DNA from: Dama dama
Lineage: Eukaryota; Chordata; Mammalia; Artiodactyla; Cervidae
DNA: 64,000 nucleotides
NCBI RefSeq assembly: GCF_033118175.1
Contig: NC_083699.1
Location: 47,403,001-47,467,000, forward strand
Direction of reading: 5' to 3'
Below are positions 24,090-35,390 of the stretch, piece by piece (positions within the stretch are counted from its first letter, which is position 1; every line of letters begins with the position of its first letter). Under the pieces are notes generated by a model, which searched no databases, had not been told where the DNA came from, and saw only the letters and a list, made by a program, of their open reading frames with translations. Both the position numbers and the translations under genes were made by a program.

Positions 24090-24389
24090 TTAGGAGTTTG
24101 CTCCCGGGCCTTTCTGGCTACCTGATGGTGGCCGTGGGCGTTCCCGGAGGCCCCGGCGTAGCTCCTGAGTGAAGGTGTCTCTGAAACGGGCAGCGCGGCG
24201 GCCCAGGGAACCAGCGGGCCCAGCCGCGATGGCTCGCAGGCGCCGGGCCGCGTCCTGGCCGCGTAGCTGGGCCTGAAGCAGCGCAAAGGCGGTGAGCTGT
24301 GCTGCACGCCTGATGGGCCGAGACTCTGAGAGACGCTCCACCAGCTGCGGGCTGTGCAGGAGGGCGGCCAGCAGCCGCCGCAGAACCAT
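24090..24389 (-). CDS. NCBP2AS2: NCBP2AS2, 99-residue small protein divergent from NCBP2
   Basis: A single-exon frame on the minus strand starts MVLRRLLAALLHSP and ends GPGANS, giving 99 residues as for human NCBP2AS2. It is Arg-, Ala- and Leu-rich, with an N-terminal amphipathic/hydrophobic segment that would suit mitochondrial targeting (inference). Its molecular function is poorly known; the name only reflects its antisense position beside NCBP2. The start at 24389 has A at -3 and G at +4. The frame stays open upstream to 24608 through the CpG-rich promoter, but the 99-codon start is the conserved one. It begins 230 bp from the NCBP2 ATG, so the two genes share a divergent promoter. Confidence 0.92.
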   Translation of the reverse strand: MVLRRLLAALLHSPQLVERLSESRPIRRAAQLTAFALLQAQLRGQDAARRLRAIAAGPAGSLGRRAARFRDTFTQELRRGLRERPRPPSGSQKGPGANS

Positions 24390-24619
24390 CCTCGGAGCGA
24401 CCCGGAACCTGGAGCACGCCGCTCTCGCTTCTGATCGGCGACACCTGACTACGGGCCGCGTCTGCGCTGGCGCCGCCCGGTGACGACACTGCCGCGCTGG
24501 GATTGGAGCACGGGATCTCGACTTTCCGCAGCCGTCTCTGCGCGTTTCCGGTTCCGCTACTGCCGGAGCTACCTCGTTATACTCTAGAGTGGCGGTGTCC
24601 TCTGCCACCTCTCTGCACT
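24390..24619. promoter_or_regulatory. Divergent CpG-rich promoter of NCBP2AS2 and NCBP2
   Basis: The 230 bp between the two start codons are rich in G+C and CpG, unlike most of the window, and the CpG-rich zone extends into both first exons (about 24,000-24,720). Visible elements include an inverted CCAAT box (attgg at about 24502) and an ETS-type GGAA core on the minus strand near 24548-24556. There is no TATA box, as is usual for a housekeeping CpG-island promoter. Transcription start sites cannot be placed from sequence. Confidence 0.75.
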
Positions 24620-24697
24620 ATGTCGGGTGGCCTCCTGAAGGCGCTGCGCAGCGACTCCTACGTCGAGCTGAGCCAGTACCGGGACCAGCACTTCCGG
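24620..24697 (+). CDS. NCBP2: NCBP2 exon 1 coding part (26 codons)
   Basis: Encodes residues 1-26, from MSGGLLKALR to DQHFR, including Tyr20, which stacks on the cap in the known CBP20 structure. It ends in phase 0 before gtgagg. Confidence 0.95.
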
Positions 24698-27600
24698 GTG
24701 AGGGAAGCCGGGTCGCGAGAAGGGGGAGCCTCGGGCCAGAACGCTGAGACTCGGTTTGCTCTTGTCTCATTGTGTCGTCTCCCATTCTCTGGCATCCCGA
24801 AATGCGAAGGGAAGCCTCGGTGCCTTTTGGGGAATGGATGCTGAAAGGGCGTTTGGGTATCATCGAATCCCCTTCTCTCGTAGGAAGGGAATTTGAGGCA
24901 GGCTTTCACATTCCCTAGCAGCAGCTCTCTGTTTCTGAGCCATTTGCAGATGGGCGGCAGTAGTAGTGGTGGCTTGCGTTTTCACTAACGGTGTCGCGGG
25001 AAAGTGACTTTGCTGCAAGTATCGAAAAAGGGTGTCTTTTTGATACGTGCAGTATGTGGAAGCGCCATCCTGATCCAGATACCGGGACTTTTGTTTTTAA
25101 GTTACATCTACCAAACTGTGTTTGGCGTTTCCCGTCTTATCCATAGGCTAGTAAAACGGCCCTACAAAAGATGTACCTGGTGGCAGACAAAGTTGAGCCC
25201 TGCCTCCACCTTTAGGGAGCTCTCGATGTGAGGAGGGGGACCAACATGTTAAGGGTCTGGATGTCAAAATCGGAAAACTGCTGGGTTTCCGAAGAGGGAA
25301 ATTTTCTTTTGGCCCATGTCATAGCAGATTGTGAAATGGGCGTCATAGCAGATTGTGAAATGGGCGAGGCTGCAGATATTCAAGGTGGGTTCTTCAGTAT
25401 CAGCAAAGACAGGGATGGAGTGAAGGTGACACCCATTAACTATTGGTTATTTTAGTAAATTTGTATTGAGTGCTGTTGTGGAAGCCTCTGCTAAACCGTA
25501 GAGAGGGAAGACAGTTTTCCACATCCTGAGAGTTCATAATCCTCTAGAGATTGGAAGTGGAAGTGGAGTCGCTCAGTCGTGTCCGACTCTGGGACACCAT
25601 AGGCTGTAGCCTACCAGGCTCCTCCTTCCATGGGATTTTCCAGGCAATACTACTGGAGGGGGTTGCCGTTTCCTTCTCCAGGGGATCTTCCCGACCCAGG
25701 GATCGAACCCGTGTCTCCCGCATTGTAGACAGACACTTTACCATCTGAGCCACCAGGGAAGTCCTATAGAGATTATGGGATTGTAAATGTAGGGATTTAC
25801 AATGGAGGTAAGTAATCTCAATCCAGCACAAGAAAGGGAGAGACTGCTGAAGATTCAGAAGATTGAGAAAGGAGGGATCACCTATAGAAGAGGGTAGATG
25901 TGGAGAAAGTCTAAAATGTGTTTGTAGGGTAGGAAAACAAATTTGAGGCATAATTGAGAAAGATCTTAGATTTATTCAACATTTAATTTTTTAAATGTTT
26001 ACTATATACCGGACATGATTATGGGCTTCCCTGGTAGCTCAACTGGTAAAGAATCCATCTGCAATACAGGTGACCAGGGTTTGATCCCTGGGTTGGGAAG
26101 ATATGCTGGAGGAGGGCATGGCAACCCACTCCAGTACTCTCCTCTGGAGAATCCCATGGACAGAGGAGCCTGGTGAGCTGCAGTCCATGGGGTCGAAAAG
26201 AGTTGGACATGACTGAATGAATAAACACATGCACAGACATTATTTTACACGTCTATCGCTCATTACTTTAGAAAGTTCCACATCATTAGCCATGTTGAAT
26301 TTCAAGCATTCTGCAAGATTACAACTTTTACTGTTGTCTATCTGCAGTCTAAAGCCTATAGCTTCATTTAGACTACTGTAAGATACTGCCTTGTAGAATT
26401 TCTACAGTATTTCCTGAATGGTATCTATATTATGTCATACCTTAAGTACTAACACTAGTTGTCTTAAACTGTAAGCTGTTTGTTGGGACATGACTTAAAC
26501 ATGTGAGAAAAAAAGAGGAAAATGCTTCTTGACCATAGTTTTAACAAGTCAGTAATTGCAGTAGTAAACTTGTTTAGTGTCTCATTCCAAAGTCCTGAAA
26601 AACCTATTTTTATTGTAGAATGACTCTTGTCCTGTGAACTTTTTAAGGAAATACGGGATTAGGGATAAGACTGGGCTTGGGTTCCAACTGCAACTACTGA
26701 TTAGCTATGTGGTCTTGGACAAGTTACTTAACCATCTTCCCTCAGGTAGATTGATGATAATAAATTAAATGAGACCATACATAGAAACCTGACTTGCAGT
26801 CCCTTGATTCTCCCTAGAGGTGGACATATTACCTGTTGCTTCTGTATGGTATCCATGTTAAATTCACACTTATAAAAAATGTAACTTGGAGCATACCCTT
26901 CATATTGTTTTGTGCCTTTTTTTCCCCCACTTTGCTCCCTATCTCGGAAATTCTAGGGTGACAATGAAGAACAGGAAAAATTACTGAAGAAAAGCTGTAC
27001 ATTGTATGTTGGAAATCTTTCCTTTTATACAACGGAAGAACAAATCTATGAGCTCTTCAGCAAAAGTGGTGACATAAAGAAAATCATCATGGGCCTGGAT
27101 AAAATGAAGAAGACAGCATGTGGGTTCTGCTTTGTGGAGTATCCTTCCTGTGTGTCTCGTGTAGCTGTTGACTGAAGGTGGGGCCGAGAGCAGCTGATAG
27201 CCTATTTTGAAAGATGAGTGAGGACATTTGTTGATTAGCATCCCTGCACTACCTTCTCTTCCTTCATCTACTCCTACCTTCTGTCCGATATGTCTATACT
27301 GTTTACACTGGGAAAGCTAGTAATATATACATTCTGTTCTGAAATCCATTCTTTTTTCATAGTTGGTTAAGTAAATCTTTGAAAATGTATATGCTTATGG
27401 TATTTCAGAAAGTCCAAAGAGTGTATTAAAAAATAAAAGCCCCATTATCATTCTAATTTCAGAGTCATTAGTTATGAATCTCACTGATGTCTTTCCAGAA
27501 GTGACTCTACGTATGTGTGGTAGCATATTGTGTGCACTTTTTTTCACCTACTTTAGATTGTTCCATGTTAGCACATGTAGGTTCCCTCTTTTTATAACAG

Positions 27601-30142
27601 CTATATGGTATTATGTAGATGCATAAAGCTTGATTTTCTTAGGTCGTAACCATATTTACTTGTGACCATTCTCTCCCTGGAAGCTCTTCATACATTTCAC
27701 CTTCTGGATTTACCTTTTCATATTTTTTGTTTGTTTGTTTGATTTTGATTTTGATTTTTTTTCATATTTTGTTTTTTAACTGTTATTTTCTTTTTTGGTC
27801 ATCTTGAGAAATTTTCCAGACCTAGTCCACCATGTCATTTGAATTTTCTGTGCCTTGAATTGTTTCTTTCTGTTGTATTTATGCTGTAAATTTCCTTAAA
27901 TTTCTGGTGATCCATTAGTTTCTGGAGAAAAATGCTGACTTTGTGGATCTAGGCAGAGCTTCTTAAGTTGCTGCCTTGCCTTTGGGACATGTGGGTTTCT
28001 TAAATGCTAGAATGAAAAAAGATTTTAGCTTGCTGATGTTAAAGACAATGCCATAGTTCCTTCAGTTAGTTAGTTCACAACCCTGTCTTTTTTATTTGCC
28101 TGGAATTAAATGTGTTCCTGCTAGCAGGTCGTCTTCCCACACAGAGACCTTTAATTAAACCCTGTTTGCAGCCTTACTACTTAATCAACTTGGAATTAAG
28201 AGCTTCCTGGGTTTACTGTCTCCTTTAAGCCTTTCAGGAGTATTTCCTACTGTGACTTTGTTTCACCCATTATTAATCTTTAGCTTTTGCATCTCTAATC
28301 TGCTGATGGCTTCTTCTACTCTTTGGGTATGTTTCTTTCCTGTTGTCTAATGGAGGCCCTGAGAAAGAAAGAGGACAAAATGTGCTCACTATCAGGTTGA
28401 ATCAGAAACCCCACTTTTGAACCTGTTCCCCACTACTGACTTCGGTGTCTGATTTCTGGGCTCTGCAAGCTTCTTTTACTCCTTCAGACACAAGGGATGA
28501 GTGCCCAGGTTTTGCTTTCACCTCTGGTGCCAAGAGTGTAAAATAATTCACAGGGGACAAAAAGACAAAGAAAATATTAGACACTAATCAGTGTTTAAGA
28601 ATTGGAGTGTTTTTGCATTTGCCTTGAAGGTCAAAGACCAATAATCAAGATGACACCCGAAAGAAAGGCTACCTTTCATTGTCAGTATTTTTTCACCCCC
28701 ATTTGCCCTTTAGCATTCATTTCATTCAACAAAGAATTATTGAATGCCCATGTGTGCTAGGCATTGTGTAGACACTGGAATTTCAGCAAGTGTTTCCCTA
28801 CCCGTGTAATTAAAGACAAGGGGAAAGGTCCAGATCAGTATTTCCTAGACCCAGTTATAATCATAATTACTTCATATATTTTTTAGTAACATCCCAAAGA
28901 TAGATTTAGTAGATCTGGTTTAGAACCACTGACCTGAGTGATACTTTTTGAGTGTTTCCTTCTAATGAAATGCGATGGCAAGTCTTAGGCAGTGACCTCT
29001 TTTTAAGATTGTTCTTGAATGTACAGCTTCATATTGAGGGAACCAAAAGATGCTGTTGTTTCCTTGAATAACAGTTTGTGGTTTAAACCTGCACAGAACA
29101 TATCTGTATTTTTGCAAACCAAAATATGGAAACAGTGGGACTGTGTATTTAACAGGATTATCCAAAAAACCATCAGTGTAGCTGAGGATGAAATATCATT
29201 TTTGACTGCTTCTGGACCAACCTCAACAGGCCTATGCAAGCCAAATTATGTCTTTGATCTCCATCTGGTTGGATTAGTTTTTGTACTCTTTAACTCATCT
29301 TCATTTAGATGTTTCTTCCTCTATTTACAAATATGTCTGGAGAAATGCTAATTCCTTAATAATCATAATTAAGATACTATTCAAGAGCAGATGCAGAAAA
29401 TGCCATGCGGTATATAAACGGAACTCGTCTGGATGACCGGATCATTCGTACAGACTGGGATGCAGGCTTTAAGGAGGGCAGGCAGTATGGCCGTGGGCGT
29501 TCCGGGGGCCAGGTACGCAGGAAGGTTTTCTGTGCACAGCCTTTGCCTAGGACGCCAGTCCTAAACGATAAGTGTTTTGTCAGTTTGTATTTGCTCTTTT
29601 CAAAATAACTGTGCCTATAACCTTGGCTTGAAGTGAATCCACCCATTGGGGTGATAAATTATTAATATTTTTAAATACCATCCAATAGTATATTTTATAC
29701 ATCTTCACAAGCAACCATTACTGGACTTCTGCAAGGGGCTGAATATTCTCCTGCAGGAATGTTGAGCAAAGCAGAATGCACTAAAACAACTTTTCCATTT
29801 TTATTTCAACATAGTTTAAATATTCTTTGGAATGTGCTATCTTTGAATGCTGAGTATAAGCCTGATGTTTGGTTTTTTTAAAAAAAGCAGTATTAAAATA
29901 ATTTTGCAGGGCAGTTGAACTTTATCATCAGTTGCTCAAAATCAATGTTATGCTTATAATGTTTACATTATGACATCTGAAAAGGCTTAGTTATTTGTCT
30001 GACGTATTTTGGAAGGCATGTTTGTTAAACTAATCTTCTCTGTACTGTTAACATGTTCTTTTCAATTAAGGTACGAGATGAATATCGTCAGGACTATGAT
30101 GCTGGAAGAGGTGGCTATGGAAAACTGGCCCAAAACCAGTGA
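24620..30142 (+). CDS. NCBP2: NCBP2 (CBP20), nuclear cap-binding protein subunit 2; four exons joined
   Basis: Exons 24620-24697, 26957-27138, 29374-29512 and 30071-30142 join into a 156-residue protein, the exact length of mammalian CBP20. With NCBP1 (CBP80) it forms the nuclear cap-binding complex that holds the 7-methylguanosine cap during splicing, 3' processing, export and the pioneer round of translation. Visible features are the cap-stacking tyrosines Tyr20 and Tyr43, an RRM with RNP2 LYVGNL (42-47) and RNP1 GFCFVEYY (82-89), and an Arg/Gly-rich C-terminus with RQYGRGRSGG. The frame is intact. The second intron is U12-like (see findings). The start has A at -3. Confidence 0.97.
24698..25540. 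other. NCBP2 intron 1, 5' part
   Basis: No gene. Holds a perfect 24-bp tandem duplication at 25318-25341 and 25342-25365. Confidence 0.6.
25318..25365 (+). repeat. Perfect 24-bp tandem duplication in NCBP2 intron 1
   Basis: Two identical adjacent copies of a 24-bp unit starting gtcatagcagattgtg. It is probably recent and may vary in copy number. Confidence 0.9.
25553..25762 (-). mobile_element. Bov-tA SINE in NCBP2 intron 1 (minus)
   Basis: Near-consensus complement. 12-bp target duplication cct(c/a)tagagatt at 25541-25552 and 25763-25774. Confidence 0.92.
26023..26228 (+). mobile_element. Bov-tA SINE in NCBP2 intron 1
   Basis: Head gggcttccctggtagctcaac and the family body. The tail was replaced by gaatgaataaacac. 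Confidence 0.9.
26229..26956. other. NCBP2 intron 1, 3' part with a MIR
   Basis: A MIR (+) lies at about 26660-26785 (ggtcttggacaagttacttaac). The rest is unassigned intron. Confidence 0.55.
26957..27138 (+). CDS. NCBP2: NCBP2 exon 2 (residues 27-87, most of the RRM)
   Basis: The acceptor ttctag ends at 26956. The exon encodes RNP2 and the first part of RNP1 and stops two bases into Glu87. The following donor reads gtatccttcc, which fits the U12-type consensus rather than the U2 consensus. Confidence 0.95.
27139..29373 (+). other. NCBP2: NCBP2 intron 2, minor (U12-type) GT-AG intron
   Basis: The 5' splice site is GTATCCTTCC. A branch-point match TTCCTTAAT at 29352-29360 lies 14 nt before the terminal ag at 29372-29373, and there is no polypyrimidine tract. 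All three are the signature of introns spliced by the minor spliceosome. Within it, 28705-28790 is a fragment of an old L2 LINE (minus) and about 27480-27640 looks like decayed LINE 3' sequence. The rest is AT-rich with no gene. Confidence 0.88.
29374..29512 (+). CDS. NCBP2: NCBP2 exon 3 (end of RNP1 and the start of the Arg/Gly tail)
   Basis: The first base completes Glu87. The exon encodes YYSRADAENAMRY through GRSGGQ (residue 133) and ends in phase 0 before gtacgc. Confidence 0.95.
29513..30070. other. NCBP2 intron 3
   Basis: AT-rich, no repeat or gene recognised. Confidence 0.6.
30071..30142 (+). CDS. NCBP2: NCBP2 exon 4 coding part (23 codons plus stop)
   Basis: The acceptor caattaag ends at 30070. 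The exon encodes VRDEYRQDYDAGRGGYGK to the C-terminal AQNQ, then TGA. Confidence 0.95.
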   Translation, partial: VRDEYRQDYDAGRGGYGKLAQNQ

Positions 30143-31580
30143 GTGGTTGAGAGCCCCATCAGGAAAGCCCATTCCCTTTGGCCTATTGAATTTGACGGGT
30201 GTTACCCAAGGTCTGCAAGCCTGCCTTTTGTTTTTGTGTTTTTTTTTAAAAACCAAGCTTTAATCAATGTCTCTACTGAGCTGGAAGCCTTGTCATGGTT
30301 TTCCTCTTAAATATTATTAAAGAACAGAATCCAAAAGAATGCCTTTAATTCTGTAGAATTAAATCTTAGAATCTTGGTTCTGTGTCAGATTACCAAAATG
30401 ATTTCTGTTACTAGGTCAAAAATGGTGTTCCTTAGCAACAGACTTGGATGTATAATGTTGATCTGTCAGCCAAAAACATACTTCTTTTAGAAGACTGGAA
30501 AAAATTTTGAAGTGTTTACCATGTTTGCATCTAAGTAGGTTCATGGTCTACCTTGGGACCTGGAATTACTATTTTTAAAATTTTAAGTTTTCGTAAGATA
30601 AAATTTAATAAGTGGACTTGTGCTGTGTAATGTAGCTTTGCTCTAAATTAGGGGAACAGATGTTTGATAACTGAATTTTTCTGTGTTGATTTTTAATCTG
30701 TAAAGGTGAAACTTAATGGAAATTCCTAAACAGTTGGTATAAAAGTAAGCTTTAGACAGCCCCAGGGACCACCACCTGCTTTACATGCTTTGTATATCAG
30801 GAAATAAGGGACAGGTATTGAAGGGTATTTACTTACTAAACACATTTTCCAAAATATGTGATATGTGAGCGCCTTCAGATCTATTTTTTTCATTTTCAGA
30901 CTGATCTTGGGAATGGAGTGTTTTGTGGTGGTTGTGTTTTTTTTAAAGAGCTTACAGATTGAGAGAATGGCTTAACAAAATCAGAAATGCTTCCCTTGGG
31001 AAATGTTTTGGCCAGTTCTTATACTGAAGTCTGTCTTGTTTTTTCCCTAATTGTGCCTGTTTCAGAGGCTGGACAGTCAGCTGATGGTCTCTACAACTCC
31101 CAGAAGGGAGTCTAGAGGATTTATTTTGCATTTGTAAGGCAAGAGATGATTTCTCTAATGTTACATGAATTCTTGCTCTTAGTAGACTAGTCTTACTAAA
31201 TTTAGTCTTACTAAACTGCTAGTCCCTGACCTAAGTGAGATTTTTTCATCTAGCAACAAAGTATCTCCTAATTTCCAGGAGTTTGTGAAGTTGGGGCTGG
31301 AGTATCTCAATGTGAACAGCTTTCATGTTACCATGTGTTTTCTCAAATTTAAATTGGCTATTTGGATATCTCTAAATTAGTTGTAAGTATTTAGGAAAAT
31401 GTGCAAGTAATTTAATGAGCACATACAGTCTTTTTTTTTACAGTAGTTTGAATTAATGTATTTTATATTTTGCAGTAAAATGTGATTCAGATTTCTATAG
31501 GCCTTAAAACCACAAACAGTATTTCATATTTGAATTGTCTTCTGTAACAGATTTCAATAAAATTGGCCCAACTTACTGTG
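30143..31580 (+). other. NCBP2: NCBP2 3' UTR (inferred end)
   Basis: About 1.4 kb of AT-rich, SINE-free sequence follows the stop. A canonical AATAAA at 31556-31561 is the best candidate poly(A) signal. Earlier sites may also be used; the end is inferred. Confidence 0.6.
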
Positions 31581-31954
31581 TTTTTCCTCACCAAGAGACA
31601 TTGAAACACTCTTACTCTGGAATATTAATATATTTTGGGAGAGAATCTGAATGGTGTGCAGAATTTGCATGTCCATTTTGATTTGAGAGTTACTAATATG
31701 GTAGTCTCTTGCTACATGCAGCTAATTAAAACTGTTCCTCAGTCACATTAGCCACATTTTAGATGCTCGATACCTCCCTGTGGTAATGGTTATTGTAGTG
31801 GATGCAAATACAGAACATTTCCATTACTGTAGAAAGTGCTACACTGGACAGTGAGCTGCTTAGAGCCTACTCAGATAAGCCTTGTCATGACCGGAATGCC
31901 ACTGGGAAAAAGTACTACTCACCAAACAGTACATGTTATCCAACACAAGAACAC
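31581..31954. other. Gap between the convergent NCBP2 and SENP5 3' ends
   Basis: About 0.4 kb without a gene. Longer forms of either transcript would overlap here. Confidence 0.5.
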
Positions 31955-34900
31955 ACATTTATAAAGGCATTTAGTTTATTTTTCAAAAAATATTTTTGCT
32001 AGAAGGTTTGAGTAATTTTACATGATCACAATCTTTAAATAAATTTTTTCTGACCAAAAGGTACCATTTAAGTGGACAGCTTGTCTAGATCTGCTTTTGT
32101 TAACACCCAAATACAATTAGCACGTCTGATGGTATTCCCTAGGTCTTCTTAAATTATCTACAGGCCAGGAGGCAGAGCCTAGCACATAACAAAGTATGTG
32201 CTTTATAACTGCTGATTAGTTCAGTTTCATAGCAATTAAGCAGAGCAGGTAGTCAGTATATCTAATTCACACTACTAACATACTGGGTCTTGCCTGAAGG
32301 GTCTGATCCATGCAGAGCTCCCAGTTATTCCTTCTAACCCAGGAAGTAGTAAACCACAACTGCAGAGAAAGGGGGCAGCTCTACTTAGGCTAGTGCTGGC
32401 GATGTCTCAGGTCTGTTCCTTTGTTACAACTATGAATTCAAGGTGACCAGTGTTAATTATAGTCAGTGATACGTAGAAAATAAAAAGCAAAGCCAAAAAA
32501 AAGATTTGGGGACTGCTGGCAGCAAGCAGCTGCTGCTTCTCCCTTTCTTAAGAGAAGACTGGTTCTCTATGATTGAGAGAACTAAAAGTGAAAGTGAAGT
32601 CTCTCAGTCATGTCTGACTCTTTGCGACCCCATGGACAGTAGCCTAACCAGGCTTCTCTGTCCATGGGATTTTCCAGGCAAGAGTACTGGAGTGGGCTGC
32701 CATTTTCTTCTCCAGGGGATCTTCCCAACCCAGGGATCGAACCGGGGTCTCCTGCATTGCAGACAGACGCTTTACCGTCTGAGCCATTTAGTTTGAGAGA
32801 ACTAAAAGTTGAACTAAATCTACATTCATTGCTATAGATTTTACAAAAGGATAAAAGAAACTGCAGACTGGTAAGTTTGCTGATGGAGAGGACTGAGCAA
32901 CTTGTTGAAGGCACATCATAAGCAGCTTTTAGTTTGTGTAAGGCCTGCCCTCAACCCCCAAAGCATAAGTTCTGCCCACCTTGTGGGCACCCAGACAAGT
33001 CAGTGCCAAGCTAGTGAGAGTAAAACAAAACAATGCCTGTCTCTTCTACCAACAGCCCAGACTATATTTCAGAAATTTCTGTTGCACAAAAACCATATCG
33101 CAAACATCAGGAAAAGAGGCCATCCTAAAGGAGGACTTGGGCTAAATAGAGGTTTATACCTAATCACAAGACTTGGGGGTAGGAAGGGCAGGTGAGAAGT
33201 AACTGTGTGTACTGAAACAAGCTTCATGAATAACAGAAACATTTTAACCAGACTTAAAATATTTGACATTTAAGCTAAAGCATGCTGGACAGTGTAGCTC
33301 AAGGTGCCCTATTAAGCTGGACATGAAACAGACCCGTGACTTGGGACAGTTCGCTGTAGGTTCTCTCTGCCTCACTGCTAAGAGAATGACTATTTCTCAG
33401 ACTGAAAGAAATGACAGCTCAAGCTTGGGGCATTAATATTTTTTGCCAGAACACAACTCTCTTGCATGCCTGGTTCTGTCAGTGAGATATGAACTATGGC
33501 ACTCTAAAGTATAAGACATTTTCAACAGCCTACTTACTAATTACCAAAAAAAAAAAAAGTAAGCAAACGTCTGGCATACAGATTTGAAAAATCTCGTTTG
33601 CATAATTATGCCTGAAAACCTCAGGAAAACACCCAACCCATTTTGTCACCTTTCCAATGTGGATGCAGCCCTACCTGTAGCAGCACAAAGTGCCTCTAAT
33701 CTCAGTCTAATGATATGAAGCACAAGAAGAAATACTGACCTGGTTTTATACTAAGGAGTTTTGAGTCTGAGGGAACAGGAAAGTGCTGGCCTGTTTATAA
33801 TGTAAACACTGGTGTTGGTGCTTGGAATGTCTGGGGATAGGGAACCCTGCACGTAAACATGTCCTGACTCCACCCTCAACTGCTGGCAGTCAGCCCTACC
33901 TTATGGCCAAGTAAATCTGCACGTTTTAGCTTTTTATTTTCAACACCGCACACTTAGCAAGGCATTAACCCAAGTATCTTTTGCCATTTGCTTGTTCCTC
34001 CTTTCCTTTCCAGTTATCACAAAACTCTATTAAAGATGCTAGATCCATTACTTTAATCCTAATGCAGCAAAAGGTAAGGACCAGGCCACTTCTGCTTTCC
34101 CCCAGAAGATGAGGTTCATGGAAGCAAAAAAAAAAAAAAAAAGGACTCCTGTGCTGGAGTCTCAGGGGTGGTCAAGCAGAGACAGATAAGCCCTGCATAT
34201 TACTGAGATCATTAGAGAAATGAGGGGAAAAACTCCTAACATTTGCTGTAACCCCCACAGTATCAAGTCTCCCTTATTACATTTTCCGTTCTCTCTTCCC
34301 CATCCACGTCCAAAAGACCTAAAATTAGTCTTTGGTTTTGAATGTTTATATTTTAAATACCCTTGAAATAGGTATTTGGCAAATCTTAATTTCTTCCATG
34401 TGGGAAACAACACAGGGGAAGTGACAACTTGTAAATTACTCTTAGGCTGGATCCTCATTTGTTTGACCACTAGTTTGACAGATACTAATTTTTTAATGGA
34501 TCAAAACCAGAAGAATCCAAGGAGTTCAATGTTCCAGCAAAAGCTTTTTATAAGATTAAAGCATTTATTATAAATCTTAAAGCCAAGGCTGAAACCTCAT
34601 TTGTGAAGATAACTGGACCCTCACGGTCACTTTCATTGTCTCATACCTTAACTCTTCCCAGGGCAGGCACTGTGCTGACACGTGTGCCACCATAAACAAC
34701 ATACCAGTCAGTTTACGGCCACTTCCTTTTCATCCTCTAAAAGGAATGGGACTCGCTGAAGAGAGAAGTCACTGAAAGGTGCTGCTGGTAAAAATAAAAC
34801 CGGACTGACTGTCAAAACCCCTCCTAGCTACCCTTTATGCCCCAGGGAACATCTACTACTCTCAGAGTTACGTTGTATCAAAAACATCCTGCATTTTTAG

Positions 34901-35279
34901 GTTCTGGAATTAAAATTTAAACCTGTATTCAGTTCACGTCTAACTAAGTTTCAAAAGCTGCACCAAATCTACTAGGCTTTTTTTTTAATACTCTGCACTG
35001 CATGCTCTGTCTATATGCATGCGTTTGGATAATAAATATTAAATATGGGGGGGACAGACACAGAATCCATAAAATTAAAGATGAAACCAAACTGAACATT
35101 AAAAAATAGTACATGGTCACTAGTGAAATGAGTTAAGGGCAGAAAATAAACTTGAGGTAACAATAGTGGCCCAACACCACTGATTTGAAATACCTGTAAA
35201 AATTCAAATAAGTATTTGGAGATTCAAGTAACAAACCACCTGCTCCAACCTGGTCAGACTTCCCAGAGTCCCTGCTGAT
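31955..35279 (-). other. SENP5: SENP5 3' UTR (inferred extent)
   Basis: The stretch downstream of the SENP5 stop holds no other gene. On the minus strand an AATAAA occurs at 31975-31980, close to the inferred NCBP2 3' end, and is a plausible distal poly(A) signal giving a 3' UTR of about 3.3 kb. A Bov-tA SINE interrupts it at 32590-32792 and short A-runs lie at 33546-33558 and 34126-34142. A shorter 3' UTR cannot be excluded. Confidence 0.5.
32590..32792 (-). mobile_element. Bov-tA SINE in the SENP5 3' UTR region
   Basis: Near-consensus complement. The exact 17-bp target duplication (ttgagagaactaaaagt) lies at 32573-32589 and 32793-32809, which points to a fairly recent insertion. It is in the sense orientation of SENP5. 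Confidence 0.93.
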
Positions 35280-35390
35280 TCAGTCCATGAGCCGGCACTC
35301 ACACAGCTCCTTGTAAATCCTCTTTCGCACTCGGGGCATGTCTTCTTGGGAAAACTGGAAAGGCTGCTCTAAGGCGAGGCACTTGCAGTA
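35280..35390 (-). CDS. SENP5: SENP5 last coding exon
   Basis: The acceptor acctttccag precedes TACTGCAAGTGC. The exon encodes YCKCLALEQPFQF to CECRLMD and the stop at 35280-35282. Confidence 0.96.
   Translation of the reverse strand, partial: YCKCLALEQPFQFSQEDMPRVRKRIYKELCECRLMD

Noticed and set aside
29019..29351. 110-codon frame in NCBP2 intron 2 as an alternative exon
   Set aside because: Its peptide resembles no known protein, it lacks convincing splice sites, and it ends in the U12 branch region.
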